The notes beneath the pieces are model-generated. The model was not told the origin of the DNA and did no database searches. It was given only the letters and a program-made list of their open reading frames with translations. Position numbers and translations under genes: made by a program. A stretch of 26,156 nucleotides of DNA from Actinomycetales bacterium (GTDB taxonomy: Bacteria > Actinomycetota > Actinomycetes > S36-B12), in contig JAFIHP010000423.1 in NCBI GenBank assembly GCA_017849335.1, forward strand, positions 1 through 26,156. The letters are read 5' to 3'. Shown one piece after another: positions 15,067-22,156 of the stretch. Within the stretch, counting starts at the first letter, position 1. Each line of letters starts with the position of its first letter.

Positions 15067-15086
15067 CCCTCCGCCTCCGCGACGCG
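15067..15086 (+). repeat. Partial duplication of the tRNA-Ser(GCU) 3' end
   Basis: The 20 bases at 15067-15086 match the tRNA 3' end and its flank (14995-15014) at 18 of 20 positions, 72 bp downstream. This could be a trace of an attachment site or chance similarity in GC-rich DNA. No integrase is nearby. Confidence 0.35.
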
Positions 15087-15095
15087 AGCGGCCGC

Positions 15096-15548
15096 TCAGG
15101 CGCCGCGGAGCGCCTCGATCACCTTCGCGACGCGGCGGTCCCGCGTCTCGTCCTTCTTCGCCTCCGCGACCGATCGTGCGTGCTCCTTGCGGTGCGTGTA
15201 GGCCAAGGCGTCCCACGCGGCCTGGGCCTGCGGGTCGGCGGCGCGGGCCGCGGCCAGCGCCGGCGGCACCTCGACCTCCCGGGTCCCGGCGTCCAGGGAG
15301 ACGGTCGCCGACACTTCCTGCCCGGGCTCGACGCCCAACTCGCCGCGCAGGGCCTTGTTCAGGCCCAGGAGGTTCTCCCCGCCCATCCGGCCGATGCGGG
15401 CACGGACGGTGACGCCGCCGATCGTGAGGGTCACCGGTGGCGTCTTGCCCCCGCCGAGCGACGCGACCTGCTCGTCGGTGAGCACGATGGCCGCGGCCGG
15501 CCCGCGCGGCTCGAGGGTCGTCGTGAGCGTCAGGGTCGTCGCGGTCAT
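15096..15548 (-). CDS. DUF1905/YdeI-type protein
   Basis: A 150-residue protein with two parts. Residues 5-95 resemble DUF1905: TTTLEPRGPAAAIVLTDEQVASLGGGKTPPVTLTIGGVTVRARIGRMGGENLLGLNKALRGELGVEPGQEV is a small beta-barrel-like domain. Residues about 100-150 are the bacteriocin-protection YdeI/OmdA-like helical segment, PPALAAARAADPQAQAAWDALAYTHRKEHARSVAEAKKDETRDRRVAKVIEAL. The biochemical role is not established. The ATG at 15548 follows GGAGG by five bases and lies one base after the VOC stop, so the genes are coupled. Third gene of an AraC-VOC-DUF1905 operon. Confidence 0.87.
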   Translation of the reverse strand: MTATTLTLTTTLEPRGPAAAIVLTDEQVASLGGGKTPPVTLTIGGVTVRARIGRMGGENLLGLNKALRGELGVEPGQEVSATVSLDAGTREVEVPPALAAARAADPQAQAAWDALAYTHRKEHARSVAEAKKDETRDRRVAKVIEALRGA

Positions 15549-15549
15549 G

Positions 15550-15963
15550 TCATCCTCCGAAGAGCTGGCCGATGCGCAGCTTGTTGCCGAACGGGTCGCG
15601 GATGCCGAAGTCGACACCGTACGGCTTCTGGCTGGGCTCGTCGGTGAACTCGACGCCCTTGGACCGGAGCTCGTCGGCCATCGCGAAGGCGTCGTCGGTC
15701 GTCAGCGAGATCCAACCGCCGGCCGCGCCCTTGGTGAGCGAGTCGCGCACCTGGGCGGCGACGTCCGGGCTGAGTGCCGGTGGCCCCGGGACCTCGAGGA
15801 GGATCTCCCGTTCGGGCTGGCCCGGCAGGCAGACCGTGAGCCAGCGCATGAAACCGAGGTCGACGTCGGAGTGGACCTCGAACCCGAGAGTGCCGACGTA
15901 GAACTCGAGCGCCTGGTCCTGGTCGAGGACGTACAGCTGCGTGAGCTTGATCGATGTGAGCAT
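15550..15963 (-). CDS. VOC-superfamily (glyoxalase/bleomycin-resistance-like) protein
   Basis: A 137-residue single-chain vicinal-oxygen-chelate protein with two beta-alpha-beta-beta-beta modules: IKLTQLYVLDQDQALEFYVGTLGFEVHSDVDLGFMRWLTVCLP and GGWISLTTDDAFAMADELRSKGVEFTDEPSQKPYGVDFGIRDPFGNKLRI. The family includes glyoxalases, dioxygenases and antibiotic-binding proteins; the substrate cannot be told. ATG at 15963. The neighbouring AraC-type regulator 64 bp upstream on the same strand is a common pairing and probably controls it. Confidence 0.9.
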   Translation of the reverse strand: MLTSIKLTQLYVLDQDQALEFYVGTLGFEVHSDVDLGFMRWLTVCLPGQPEREILLEVPGPPALSPDVAAQVRDSLTKGAAGGWISLTTDDAFAMADELRSKGVEFTDEPSQKPYGVDFGIRDPFGNKLRIGQLFGG

Positions 15964-16027
15964 GCGGGGACGCTAGCTCGGCGGGCGCGTCGGGCGCTTG
16001 TCCGAAACTGCTCGATGTTGATCGGCG

Positions 16028-16414
16028 TCAGGCGGGTCGCGTCCAGGCCATCGCGAAGCAGGTCGGGACGGCGGGTGTCGCGGTGCGCCGGCGGTGCGCC
16101 GAGGGTGACTCGCCCATGACCCGGCCGAAGGTGCGGGTGAAGGTCGAGAAGCTGGTGAAGCCGACCGCCAGGCAGACGTCGCCGACGCTGAGGTCGGTGT
16201 CACGCAGGAGGGCGGACGCCCGCTCGATGCGGCGGCGTTGGAGGTAGCGGTGCGGGGTCTCCCCGAACGTCGCCTTGAACACCCGGATGAAGTGGGCCGG
16301 GGACACGTGGGCCACGGCCGCGAGACGGGCGATGTCGAGCGGCTCCGCGAACGATCGGTCCATCGCGTCGCGGGCGCGCAGCATCCGGCGGTTGGTGTCC
16401 TCGGCCGGCGTCAC
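16028..16414 (-). CDS. AraC-family transcriptional regulator (DNA-binding domain only)
   Basis: A 128-residue protein that consists almost wholly of the AraC double helix-turn-helix: PLDIARLAAVAHVSPAHFIRVFKATFGETPHRYLQRRRIERASALL, then LSVGDVCLAVGFTSFSTFTRTFGRVMGESPSAHR. There is no ligand-binding N-terminal domain; only about 25 residues precede the first HTH. GTG at 16414 was used. It is followed by the VOC and DUF1905 genes on the same strand and is divergent from tRNA-Arg, so it probably regulates its own operon. Confidence 0.92.
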   Translation of the reverse strand: MTPAEDTNRRMLRARDAMDRSFAEPLDIARLAAVAHVSPAHFIRVFKATFGETPHRYLQRRRIERASALLRDTDLSVGDVCLAVGFTSFSTFTRTFGRVMGESPSAHRRRTATPAVPTCFAMAWTRPA

Positions 16415-16459
16415 GGTCCGAGGCTAGTGGGCGGTTTCGCTCGCCCCTGACCCAACGGA

Positions 16460-16465
16460 TACACT
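16460..16465 (+). promoter_or_regulatory. Candidate -10 element for tRNA-Arg(ACG)
   Basis: TACACT lies 23 bases before the tRNA 5' end. A weak -35 (TTCGCT at 16436-16441) is 18 bp upstream. Tentative. Confidence 0.3.
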
Positions 16466-16488
16466 TCCCGACGGTCGTTCGCGGCCAT

Positions 16489-16564
16489 GCGCCCGTAGCT
16501 CAACGGATAGAGCATCTGACTACGGATCAGAAGGTTGGGAGTTCGAGTCTCTCCGGGCGCGCCA
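16489..16564 (+). tRNA. tRNA-Arg(ACG)
   Basis: A 76-nt tRNA including an encoded CCA (16562-16564). The acceptor stem GCGCCCG pairs with CGGGCGC (16554-16560) and G16561 is the discriminator. The D-arm has GCTCAACGGATAGAGC. The anticodon arm TCTGA-CTACGGA-TCAGA carries ACG at 16522-16524; A34 would be edited to inosine. The T-loop is GTTCGAGTC. Confidence 0.96.
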
Positions 16565-16579
16565 CGTAGTCCCTGGTCA

Positions 16580-16612
16580 GAGCCGACCTCCTCTTTCGAG
16601 AGGAGCCGGCTC
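16580..16612. terminator. Strong hairpin between tRNA-Arg and fic (probably bidirectional)
   Basis: GAGCCG-ACC-TCCTCT at 16580-16594 pairs with AGAGGA-GC-CGGCTC at 16599-16612 around a TTCG loop, leaving only a small internal bulge. It lies 16 bp after the tRNA and 40 bp after the fic stop on the other strand, so it can end both transcripts. No long T-tract follows, as is common in GC-rich genomes. Confidence 0.65.
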
Positions 16613-16651
16613 TTGGTCGATTTCAGCCCGCGCCAGTTACGGACGGCAGCG

Positions 16652-17827
16652 TCAGTCGTCGTCGAGGGCGCGAAGAACCGCCTCGCACGCATACGTACGC
16701 CCGTATGTCCGCCCCGTAAGCTCCTTAAGGAATCCAAGGGACTCCAGTCGCTTGATCGCCTCGTTGGCTGGCGGATACGTCACATGGTGCATGCTGGCCG
16801 CTTGCGTCGGAGTGATGATCGGGTACCCGATCAAGTCCTGTGCGATCTCGAGTACAACGCCCTTGGCCTTGTCTGCCTTCAGTCGGTCGAGCATGCCGTC
16901 GCGGATGTCGTTCAGCCTGCTTATCCGCTTCACGGCATCCTGGGCCTGGTCGAGGACTGCCTGGGCGAAGAACTCGACCCAGGGGTCGAAGTCACCCGTC
17001 AAGCTTGTCGACAGGAGTAAGTCCTTGTACTTCTCCTTACGTGGCTCGAGCCACGGGGACAAGTTCAAGATCGGTTGCGTCAGTGCTCCCGCCTCGATCA
17101 ACTGAAGCACCACGATGAGGCGCCCCAAGCGACCATTGCCGTCGCTGAAGGGGTGCAGGGTCTCAAACTGGTAGTGCCCTAGAGCGGCCTTGACCAGCAG
17201 CGGGATGTCGTCTTCCGCGTGAAGCCACTTCTCCCAGTCGCTGACGCCGTTGACGAGAGTTTCGCCATTGGGTGGGGGAACATATCGAGACTTCTCGATC
17301 CCGTTATGCCGCTCGCCGATGTACACCTGACGCTGTCGCAGGGCGCCAGCGTCGTACGAGTCTCCTCGCGTATTGCGGACCAGAGTTCGCTGAAGCTCGG
17401 CGATGACAGTGAGACAGATCGGCTTCTCGTGGATGAGTGCGAGACCGCGTTGCGCTGCGCGAACGTAGTTCAGAACTTCTCGAACCTCGTAGGACTGCTG
17501 GCCTTCGTCTACATAGTCGGCCTCCAGGACACTCGCGAGGGGCGCGTACGTCCCCTCGAGCGCGCTTGTGCTCACGGCCTCTCGATAGAGAGTCGGGCGG
17601 ACCAGCAGAGCTGGGTTGGGCAGGTGCGCTGCCGCGGCGTCGAGCCTGCCGATCGCACGATCTGCTTCAGAGACCGCCTTGTACGTACCTTGGTTGAGGG
17701 AAACCGTTGCGGGCAGTGGAGTCGGAACGAAGGCGAAATGCGAGTACGCGCGGTCGAGCATGGTGTCGTGGCCAGAGATCGGCACGAGTTGACCAACGGG
17801 ACTCTGACGGAAGGCATCGATGTCCAC
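16652..17827 (-). CDS. Fic-domain protein AMP-transferase with N-terminal inhibitory helix and C-terminal winged helix
   Basis: A 391-residue protein. The catalytic Fic motif is complete: HPFSDGNGRLGR beginning at H225. The auto-inhibitory motif (S/T)xxxE(G/N) is present at residues 87-92 (TSALEG), making it a class II Fic with its own inhibitor; E91 would block productive ATP binding. A C-terminal segment (about 325-391, with TPTQAASMHHVTYPPANEAIKRLESLGFLKELTGRTYGRTY) looks like a winged helix-turn-helix. Such enzymes AMPylate target proteins. GTG 17827 follows GGAGG by five bases. Base composition is less GC-rich than the neighbours, and it stands alone beside tRNA-Arg, suggesting horizontal acquisition. 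The winged helix may bind the inverted repeat upstream and autoregulate. No separate antitoxin gene is adjacent. Confidence 0.93.
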   Translation of the reverse strand: MDIDAFRQSPVGQLVPISGHDTMLDRAYSHFAFVPTPLPATVSLNQGTYKAVSEADRAIGRLDAAAAHLPNPALLVRPTLYREAVSTSALEGTYAPLASVLEADYVDEGQQSYEVREVLNYVRAAQRGLALIHEKPICLTVIAELQRTLVRNTRGDSYDAGALRQRQVYIGERHNGIEKSRYVPPPNGETLVNGVSDWEKWLHAEDDIPLLVKAALGHYQFETLHPFSDGNGRLGRLIVVLQLIEAGALTQPILNLSPWLEPRKEKYKDLLLSTSLTGDFDPWVEFFAQAVLDQAQDAVKRISRLNDIRDGMLDRLKADKAKGVVLEIAQDLIGYPIITPTQAASMHHVTYPPANEAIKRLESLGFLKELTGRTYGRTYACEAVLRALDDD

Positions 17828-17859
17828 AGCCGCCTCCGTTCACCTATAAGAGTCAGGGA

Positions 17860-17897
17860 GTGATTTATAGTTTATGTGCCCAAACTATAAATCACAA
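17860..17897 (-). promoter_or_regulatory. fic promoter overlapped by a 14-bp perfect inverted repeat
   Basis: GTGATTTATAGTTT (17860-17873) and AAACTATAAATCAC (17882-17895) are perfect reverse complements with an 8-bp spacer, in the most AT-rich stretch of the window. On the minus strand TTGTGA (17897-17892) and TAAACT (17874-17869), 17 bp apart, form a plausible -35/-10 pair for fic. The repeat covers both, as expected of a repressor operator. Distance to the fic start is about 40 bp. Confidence 0.65.
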
Positions 17898-17957
17898 CCG
17901 CGTATTTATACTCCGACGATCCCCGGATGACGACGGCGCAGAACCAGGCACGCGCGA

Positions 17958-17977
17958 ACCGCCGGCGTCACGGCGGT
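17958..17977 (-). terminator. Candidate terminator hairpin after the PanB-like gene
   Basis: ACCGCCG (17958-17964) pairs perfectly with CGGCGGT (17971-17977) around a 6-base loop, 16 bases past the PanB-like stop on the minus strand. No T-tract follows, so confidence is limited. Confidence 0.4.
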
Positions 17978-17993
17978 GCCACCGTCAGACCGT

Positions 17994-18839
17994 TCACGGC
18001 TCGGGCGGCGTCAGCGGGGCAGCGTCGAGTGCGGCCACGAACGCGTCGAGCTCCGCCGCAACGATCCGCGAGACCTCGGCGTCGGACGGGAACGCTCCGC
18101 GGGCGACGTCGGCCCGGAACGCGGTGAGCGCGCGAACGCGCTCGGCCTCGATCTGCCGGTGCAGCGCCGCGAGATCGGCGTACGGGCGGGCGTGGCGAGG
18201 ACGGCGCTCGCTCTCGCCGCAGATGTCGCTCGTGAACAGGAACTGCACGTCGGCGTGCGGACCTGAGCCGAGCGAGATCGTCGCGAGTCCCGTCCGCGTG
18301 TGGATCTCCCGCATGACCTCGGCAGGGATGAGCTCGCACTCGACGGCGAACGCCCCGGCATCTTCCAGCTCCTGGAACTTCCGCCACAACGCACGAGCCT
18401 CGGGTGCCGTGCGGCCCACCGCACGGACGCCGCCGAAGAGGGTGGACTTCTTGGGCACGAAGCCGAGGTGCCCCATGACGGGGATGTCCTCGTGCGCCAG
18501 TCGGCGCACGCCGTCCAGTCCGCGGGCCGTGATCACGGCGTCCGCTCCCTTTCCCAACGCCGCGAGTGCATCGCGAAGCAGGTCATCGGTCGTGACAGCA
18601 CCCGAGAAGTCGATCGCCGCGGTCAGGAAGACGCGCTGCGACCCCTCGCGCACGGCCGGCACGACGTCGGACATGCAGACCACCATCTCGATGCCCGCGG
18701 CCTCCGCCGCCGCGGCCTCGGCGGGCGTCGATGCCGTCACCTGGGCGAGCTGCCGACCCTGCGTCTTGAGGTCGACGATGTCGGCCACCGTCACCGTGCG
18801 AAGGGCCTCACGGCCGTTGTAGTCGAGGATGCGCGGCAC
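17994..18839 (-). CDS. PanB-like (ketopantoate hydroxymethyltransferase superfamily) enzyme, divergent
   Basis: A 281-residue TIM-barrel protein of the phosphoenolpyruvate mutase/PanB type. Shared features are TVADI, GHLGFVPKKSTLFGG (compare GHLGLTPQ...FGG), the catalytic Glu E167 in FAVECELIP, and SLGSGPHADVQFLFTSDICG (compare [21 protein letters not shown]). The substrate-binding Lys and Glu of PanB (KIEGG after GANMV) are replaced by ITARG after GADAV, and the metal-site region VGDSLG is changed to VCMSD. It may therefore act on a substrate other than 2-oxoisovalerate. GTG at 18839 follows GGGAG by five bases. It lies 40 bp after a Gfo/Idh/MocA oxidoreductase and is probably co-transcribed. 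No panC, panD or panE is nearby. Confidence 0.8.
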   Translation of the reverse strand: MPRILDYNGREALRTVTVADIVDLKTQGRQLAQVTASTPAEAAAAEAAGIEMVVCMSDVVPAVREGSQRVFLTAAIDFSGAVTTDDLLRDALAALGKGADAVITARGLDGVRRLAHEDIPVMGHLGFVPKKSTLFGGVRAVGRTAPEARALWRKFQELEDAGAFAVECELIPAEVMREIHTRTGLATISLGSGPHADVQFLFTSDICGESERRPRHARPYADLAALHRQIEAERVRALTAFRADVARGAFPSDAEVSRIVAAELDAFVAALDAAPLTPPEP

Positions 18840-18879
18840 CGTTGCTCCCAGTCCGGATCGAGGCGCACACGCTACCGGC

Positions 18880-19983
18880 CTACTCCTGGCGCGGCGGCAC
18901 CGTCGACTGATCCCTGCTCGCGCGCTCGGCGAGATCCAGCAGCTCGTGCAGGCGGAGCGCGTCGGTGAAGCGGGGCGCGGTGCGGGACCCGCTCGCCAGG
19001 TCGCGGACGATCGCGGCGTAGGCATGGGCCACGACGTGCGCCTGAGTACCCCGAAGCTGGGGATACTCGTCGTACCCGTCGGGGACAGGGAGGTCGCGGG
19101 ACGGTGCATCGACGTGGTGCGCGCGGACGACCACCGCGCCGCGGTTGAGCGTGCTCGCGTCGTTGAGGACCTCCAGCGACGCCCCGTCGCCCTGGATCTC
19201 CCACCGGAACCGCGGCGTCGGGACCGTGCCTCCGCGGTAGTGGATCGACGCCACCGCGCCGGTCGCCAGCCGCCCGGACAGCACCACCTGGTCGTCGGCG
19301 GCCAACGCGAGCTCGCCCCCGCCGACGCGCGGGACACGGTCCCGGACGCGCGCCATCGTGCCGGTGACCGTCGCGAGGTCGCCGAGCACCGACTCGACGG
19401 TGTCGAGCGTGTGGGCGGTCGGGATCGACAGCATCGTCGCGCCGTTCGTGCGGTCGAGCAGGTAGGCGCTCTGCTCGTCCATCGGGCCGCCCCACGGTGG
19501 CGCGCAGCCGACGAAGTCGGTCGACTGGACAGCCCCTACGACACCGTCGGCCACCAGGTCGCGGACGAAGCGGCTCACCGGGGCGGACCGGCCCTGCAAG
19601 CCCACGAACGAGTCGGGCGGGGCCATGGCGGCGAGGGAGCGGGCCTCGTCCGGCGTCCGGGCCAGGGGCCATTCGCAGAAGGCGATCTTGCCCGACTCCA
19701 GGATCGGGACGACCAGCTCGTAGTGACGCGGGACGCGGACTGACACGACGACCAGGTCCACGTCATCGCGGGCGACCAACTCCTCGACCGACCCGCACCC
19801 GGCGGGCACATCGAAGGCCGTCGCTGCGGCGCGAGCGCTCTCCGGCGAGCTGCCCGCGACGGCTCTCAGCTCGAGGCCGTCGACGGCTCGGATGGCGGCG
19901 ACGTGCGCCGCCCCGGCCCATCCGCCGCTCGCGCTGAGCCCGACGATCCCGACGCCGATCGGCGAACGTCCCACGACTGACAC
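18880..19983 (-). CDS. Gfo/Idh/MocA-family NAD(P)-dependent oxidoreductase
   Basis: A 367-residue protein. The N-terminal Rossmann fold is PIGVGIVGLSASGGWAGAAHVAAIRAVDGLELRAVAG, followed by DDVDLVVVSVRVPRHYELVVPILESGKIAFCEWPLART, where the usual EKP is CEWP as in Gal80-like members. The C-terminal substrate domain starts at about residue 125. These enzymes oxidise or reduce sugars and related polyols, though Gal80-like ones can be regulators. GTG at 19983 has GGAGG only two bases away; GTG at 19974 is an alternative start. It is the first gene of an operon with the PanB-like enzyme. The pairing suggests a small metabolic pathway of unknown substrate. Confidence 0.9.
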   Translation of the reverse strand: MSVVGRSPIGVGIVGLSASGGWAGAAHVAAIRAVDGLELRAVAGSSPESARAAATAFDVPAGCGSVEELVARDDVDLVVVSVRVPRHYELVVPILESGKIAFCEWPLARTPDEARSLAAMAPPDSFVGLQGRSAPVSRFVRDLVADGVVGAVQSTDFVGCAPPWGGPMDEQSAYLLDRTNGATMLSIPTAHTLDTVESVLGDLATVTGTMARVRDRVPRVGGGELALAADDQVVLSGRLATGAVASIHYRGGTVPTPRFRWEIQGDGASLEVLNDASTLNRGAVVVRAHHVDAPSRDLPVPDGYDEYPQLRGTQAHVVAHAYAAIVRDLASGSRTAPRFTDALRLHELLDLAERASRDQSTVPPRQE

Positions 19984-20119
19984 GCCCTCCGAGTGGTTGC
20001 CACGGAGACGCTAGCGGTTTGCCCTCACGGGATGACCGCCGTATCTTCGTGACACTGGCGCGTCCCGGGCCGAGTACGTGGCGGACGGCACCGAGCCTCC
20101 GTGAAGTGACCGGAGGCCC

Positions 20120-20497
20120 GTGGAGAACAGTGCGCTGGGAACGCGGACTCGTGGTGCATCGCCGCAGTGGCGCGTCGACCGGACCGGTGCCGACGGTATC
20201 CGACTCACGTTCCTGCTGGTCGACGTGGCGCGCTCCGGCGTCGAACGGGTCGCCGTGCGGTGCGCGGGCTGCCGCCCGGTGACGTTCACCGACCAGCTCT
20301 GCCTCGACGACGGCGTGGCGCCCTTCACCGTCGAGCTTGCCGAGCGTGGCCGCGCTCTGCTGGTGCCGCCGACCGTCACCCTGGCCTGGTTCGTCGCGCG
20401 GACCGGATCTCTCGGATCGTGGTCGGCGCACCTGGAACCGCCGGACCCTCGGGTGTGTGGCCCGGACGGGTCGGCATCTGGGCTACCCGGCGCGTAG
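20120..20497 (+). CDS. Small hypothetical protein
   Basis: A 125-residue frame starting at GTG 20120, with GGAGG three bases upstream. Codon use is of host type through the middle. The central part (WRVDRTGADGIRLTFLLVDV, VERVAVRCAGCRPVTFTDQLCLDDG, FTVELAERGRALLVPPTVTLAWFVARTG) looks like a beta-rich domain with four Cys. No family is recognised. The last five codons overlap the convergent oxidoreductase gene. Competing frames on both strands are less protein-like, but this gene is not certain. Confidence 0.5.
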   Translation: MENSALGTRTRGASPQWRVDRTGADGIRLTFLLVDVARSGVERVAVRCAGCRPVTFTDQLCLDDGVAPFTVELAERGRALLVPPTVTLAWFVARTGSLGSWSAHLEPPDPRVCGPDGSASGLPGA

Positions 20498-21442
20498 TGC
20501 GGGCAGGATCTCGTTCTCCCAGAAGGAGAAGAAGCCCTCCTGGTCCGGACCGATCTGGTGGAAGTAGATGTGGTCGTACCCCGCCGCGACCGACTCCTTC
20601 ACGGCGGCAAGCAGCGGGGCAGGGTCGGGCCCGCAGCTCACCGAGGCGCTGGCTTGCTCGCGCGTCACGAGGGTGGCCGCCTGCTCGAAGTGGGTCCAGG
20701 TCGGCAGGTCCTGCGAGAGCTGGCCCGGGATACCGGAGTTGGGCCAGATCTCGTGGACCGTCCGACGTGCCGACTCCTCGTCCGCAGCCCAGCAGACGTT
20801 GAGCTGGGCGTACCGCGGGCCGCGCCCGCCGGCGGCCTCGAAGGCGGCGACCGCCTCCGACTCGCCGGCATGACCCCAGAACCCGTCGCCGATCCTGCCG
20901 GCGAGCTCGATCGCGGCGTCCCCGAACCCGGAGACGACGATGGCGGGCTGCTCCTCGGGCGGGTCGAAGAGACGCGCGTTCTCGACCTCGTAGAAGTCGC
21001 CGTCGACGTCGACGGTGTCCCCCGACCAGAGCGCCCGGATGACCGCGACCGCCTCCTCGCGCATCTGCAGGCGGACTGCCGGCCTCGGCCACCGGTCTCC
21101 CAGGATGTGCTCGTTGAGGGCCTCACCGGACCCGACGCCCAGGAAGAACCGGCCGGACGTGAGAAGCGACGCCGTCGCCGACGCCTGGGCGATGATCGCC
21201 GGGTGGATCCGCATGATCGGGCACGTGACGCCTGTCCCGATGCCGATCCGATCCGTGGTCGCCCCGATACCTCCGATGACCGACCACACGAACGGGCTGT
21301 GGCCCTGCGCCGTCACCCACGGGTGGAAGTGGTCTGAGATCGAGACGAAGTCGAACCCGACCTCCTCGGCACGGCGCGCGTTCGCGACCAGGTCCTGGGG
21401 GCCGTGCTCCTCACTCGACAGCGTGTAGCCCCACGAGGTCAT
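20483..21442 (-). CDS. F420-dependent LLM-class oxidoreductase (G6PDH-like family)
   Basis: A 319-residue luciferase-like barrel. GYTLSSEEHGPQDLVANARRAEEVGFDFVSISDHFHPW, IGTGVTCPIMRIHPAIIAQASATASLLTSGRFFLGVGSGEALNEHILGDRWP and QPAIVVSGFGDAAIELAGRIGDGFWG match the G6PDH-like F420-dependent oxidoreductase group of actinobacteria and archaea. The enzyme would transfer hydride between a substrate and deazaflavin F420; the substrate is unknown, and glucose-6-phosphate is only one possibility. The ATG at 21442 follows GGAGGAG by five bases; upstream starts add non-homologous sequence. It implies that the host makes F420. Confidence 0.92.
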   Translation of the reverse strand: MTSWGYTLSSEEHGPQDLVANARRAEEVGFDFVSISDHFHPWVTAQGHSPFVWSVIGGIGATTDRIGIGTGVTCPIMRIHPAIIAQASATASLLTSGRFFLGVGSGEALNEHILGDRWPRPAVRLQMREEAVAVIRALWSGDTVDVDGDFYEVENARLFDPPEEQPAIVVSGFGDAAIELAGRIGDGFWGHAGESEAVAAFEAAGGRGPRYAQLNVCWAADEESARRTVHEIWPNSGIPGQLSQDLPTWTHFEQAATLVTREQASASVSCGPDPAPLLAAVKESVAAGYDHIYFHQIGPDQEGFFSFWENEILPALRAG

Positions 21443-21588
21443 GACCACTCCTCCTGCTCGGCGGACGACGTAGTCCACCGGTACCCGCGCCACCCACGAG
21501 CCAAACGGCGGGTGTTCGCCCCCGCGGCCGCGGGGTACCTCCGGCACATGGACGACCACCGGTACTCGCGCTCCGCCGGGGGCCTTCG

Positions 21589-22050
21589 ATGACGGCCGGT
21601 CCGGGCGGTCGGCACGACGTCGAACGCGACATCCCCGAGATCTTGCAGGAGGTCCGTGTCGCCCAGACCGGAGGACAGCTCTTCTTCGCGTTCTTGTTCA
21701 GCGTCGCGTTCGCGCCCGGCTTCGACGACCTCGACGGGCAGCAGCGCCTGCTGTACGCATGCGATCTGTTCGTCGTCGCGACCGCGTCCACCTTGCTGGT
21801 CGCCCCGGTCGCCATTCACCGGTGGAACTTCGGGAGGGGCCTGCGGCCCCAGCTCCTGGTGGCGTCTCACTGGCTCGCGTGTGCCGGGCTGGTGTTCCTC
21901 GCGGTCGGCCTCGTTCTCGGCCTCTGGCTGATCAGCTCGGTCGTCTTCCCGGGGGCGCCGGCGTGGATCGCCATCGTCTCGGCCGTCATCCTCGTGCTCG
22001 CCTGGCTCGTCCTGCCGATGTCGATCATGCGGTCGACGGCCCGACGTTGA
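21589..22050 (+). CDS. DUF6328-family membrane protein
   Basis: A 153-residue protein with four hydrophobic helices (about 27-47, 57-77, 89-112 and 118-145). The N-terminal cytoplasmic segment DIPEILQEVRVAQTGGQLFFAFLFSVAFAPGFDDLDGQQRLLYACDLF is the signature of DUF6328, an actinobacterial family of unknown role. The ATG at 21589 overlaps the stop of a 14-codon frame (21550-21591 plus stop) by ATGA; no strong ribosome site is seen. It is divergent from the F420 oxidoreductase and convergent with the permease operon, separated from it by a hairpin. Confidence 0.85.
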   Translation: MTAGPGGRHDVERDIPEILQEVRVAQTGGQLFFAFLFSVAFAPGFDDLDGQQRLLYACDLFVVATASTLLVAPVAIHRWNFGRGLRPQLLVASHWLACAGLVFLAVGLVLGLWLISSVVFPGAPAWIAIVSAVILVLAWLVLPMSIMRSTARR

Positions 22051-22109
22051 GCCGGCGGCCCGCGTCGGCGGCGCTGCCGTGATGGTCCGCTGCGGACGCC
22101 ACGGACGCG

Positions 22110-22145
22110 AGGAGGGGCGGCCCGCCGACGCGGACCGCCCCTCCT
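22110..22145. terminator. Bidirectional terminator hairpin between DUF6328 gene and permease operon
   Basis: GGAGGGGCGG (22111-22120) pairs perfectly with CCGCCCCTCC (22135-22144), extended by one A-T pair, around a 14-base loop. It lies 60 bp after the DUF6328 stop and 12 bp after the permease stop on the other strand. No T-tract is present. Confidence 0.6.
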
Positions 22146-22156
22146 TCGCGCAGATC

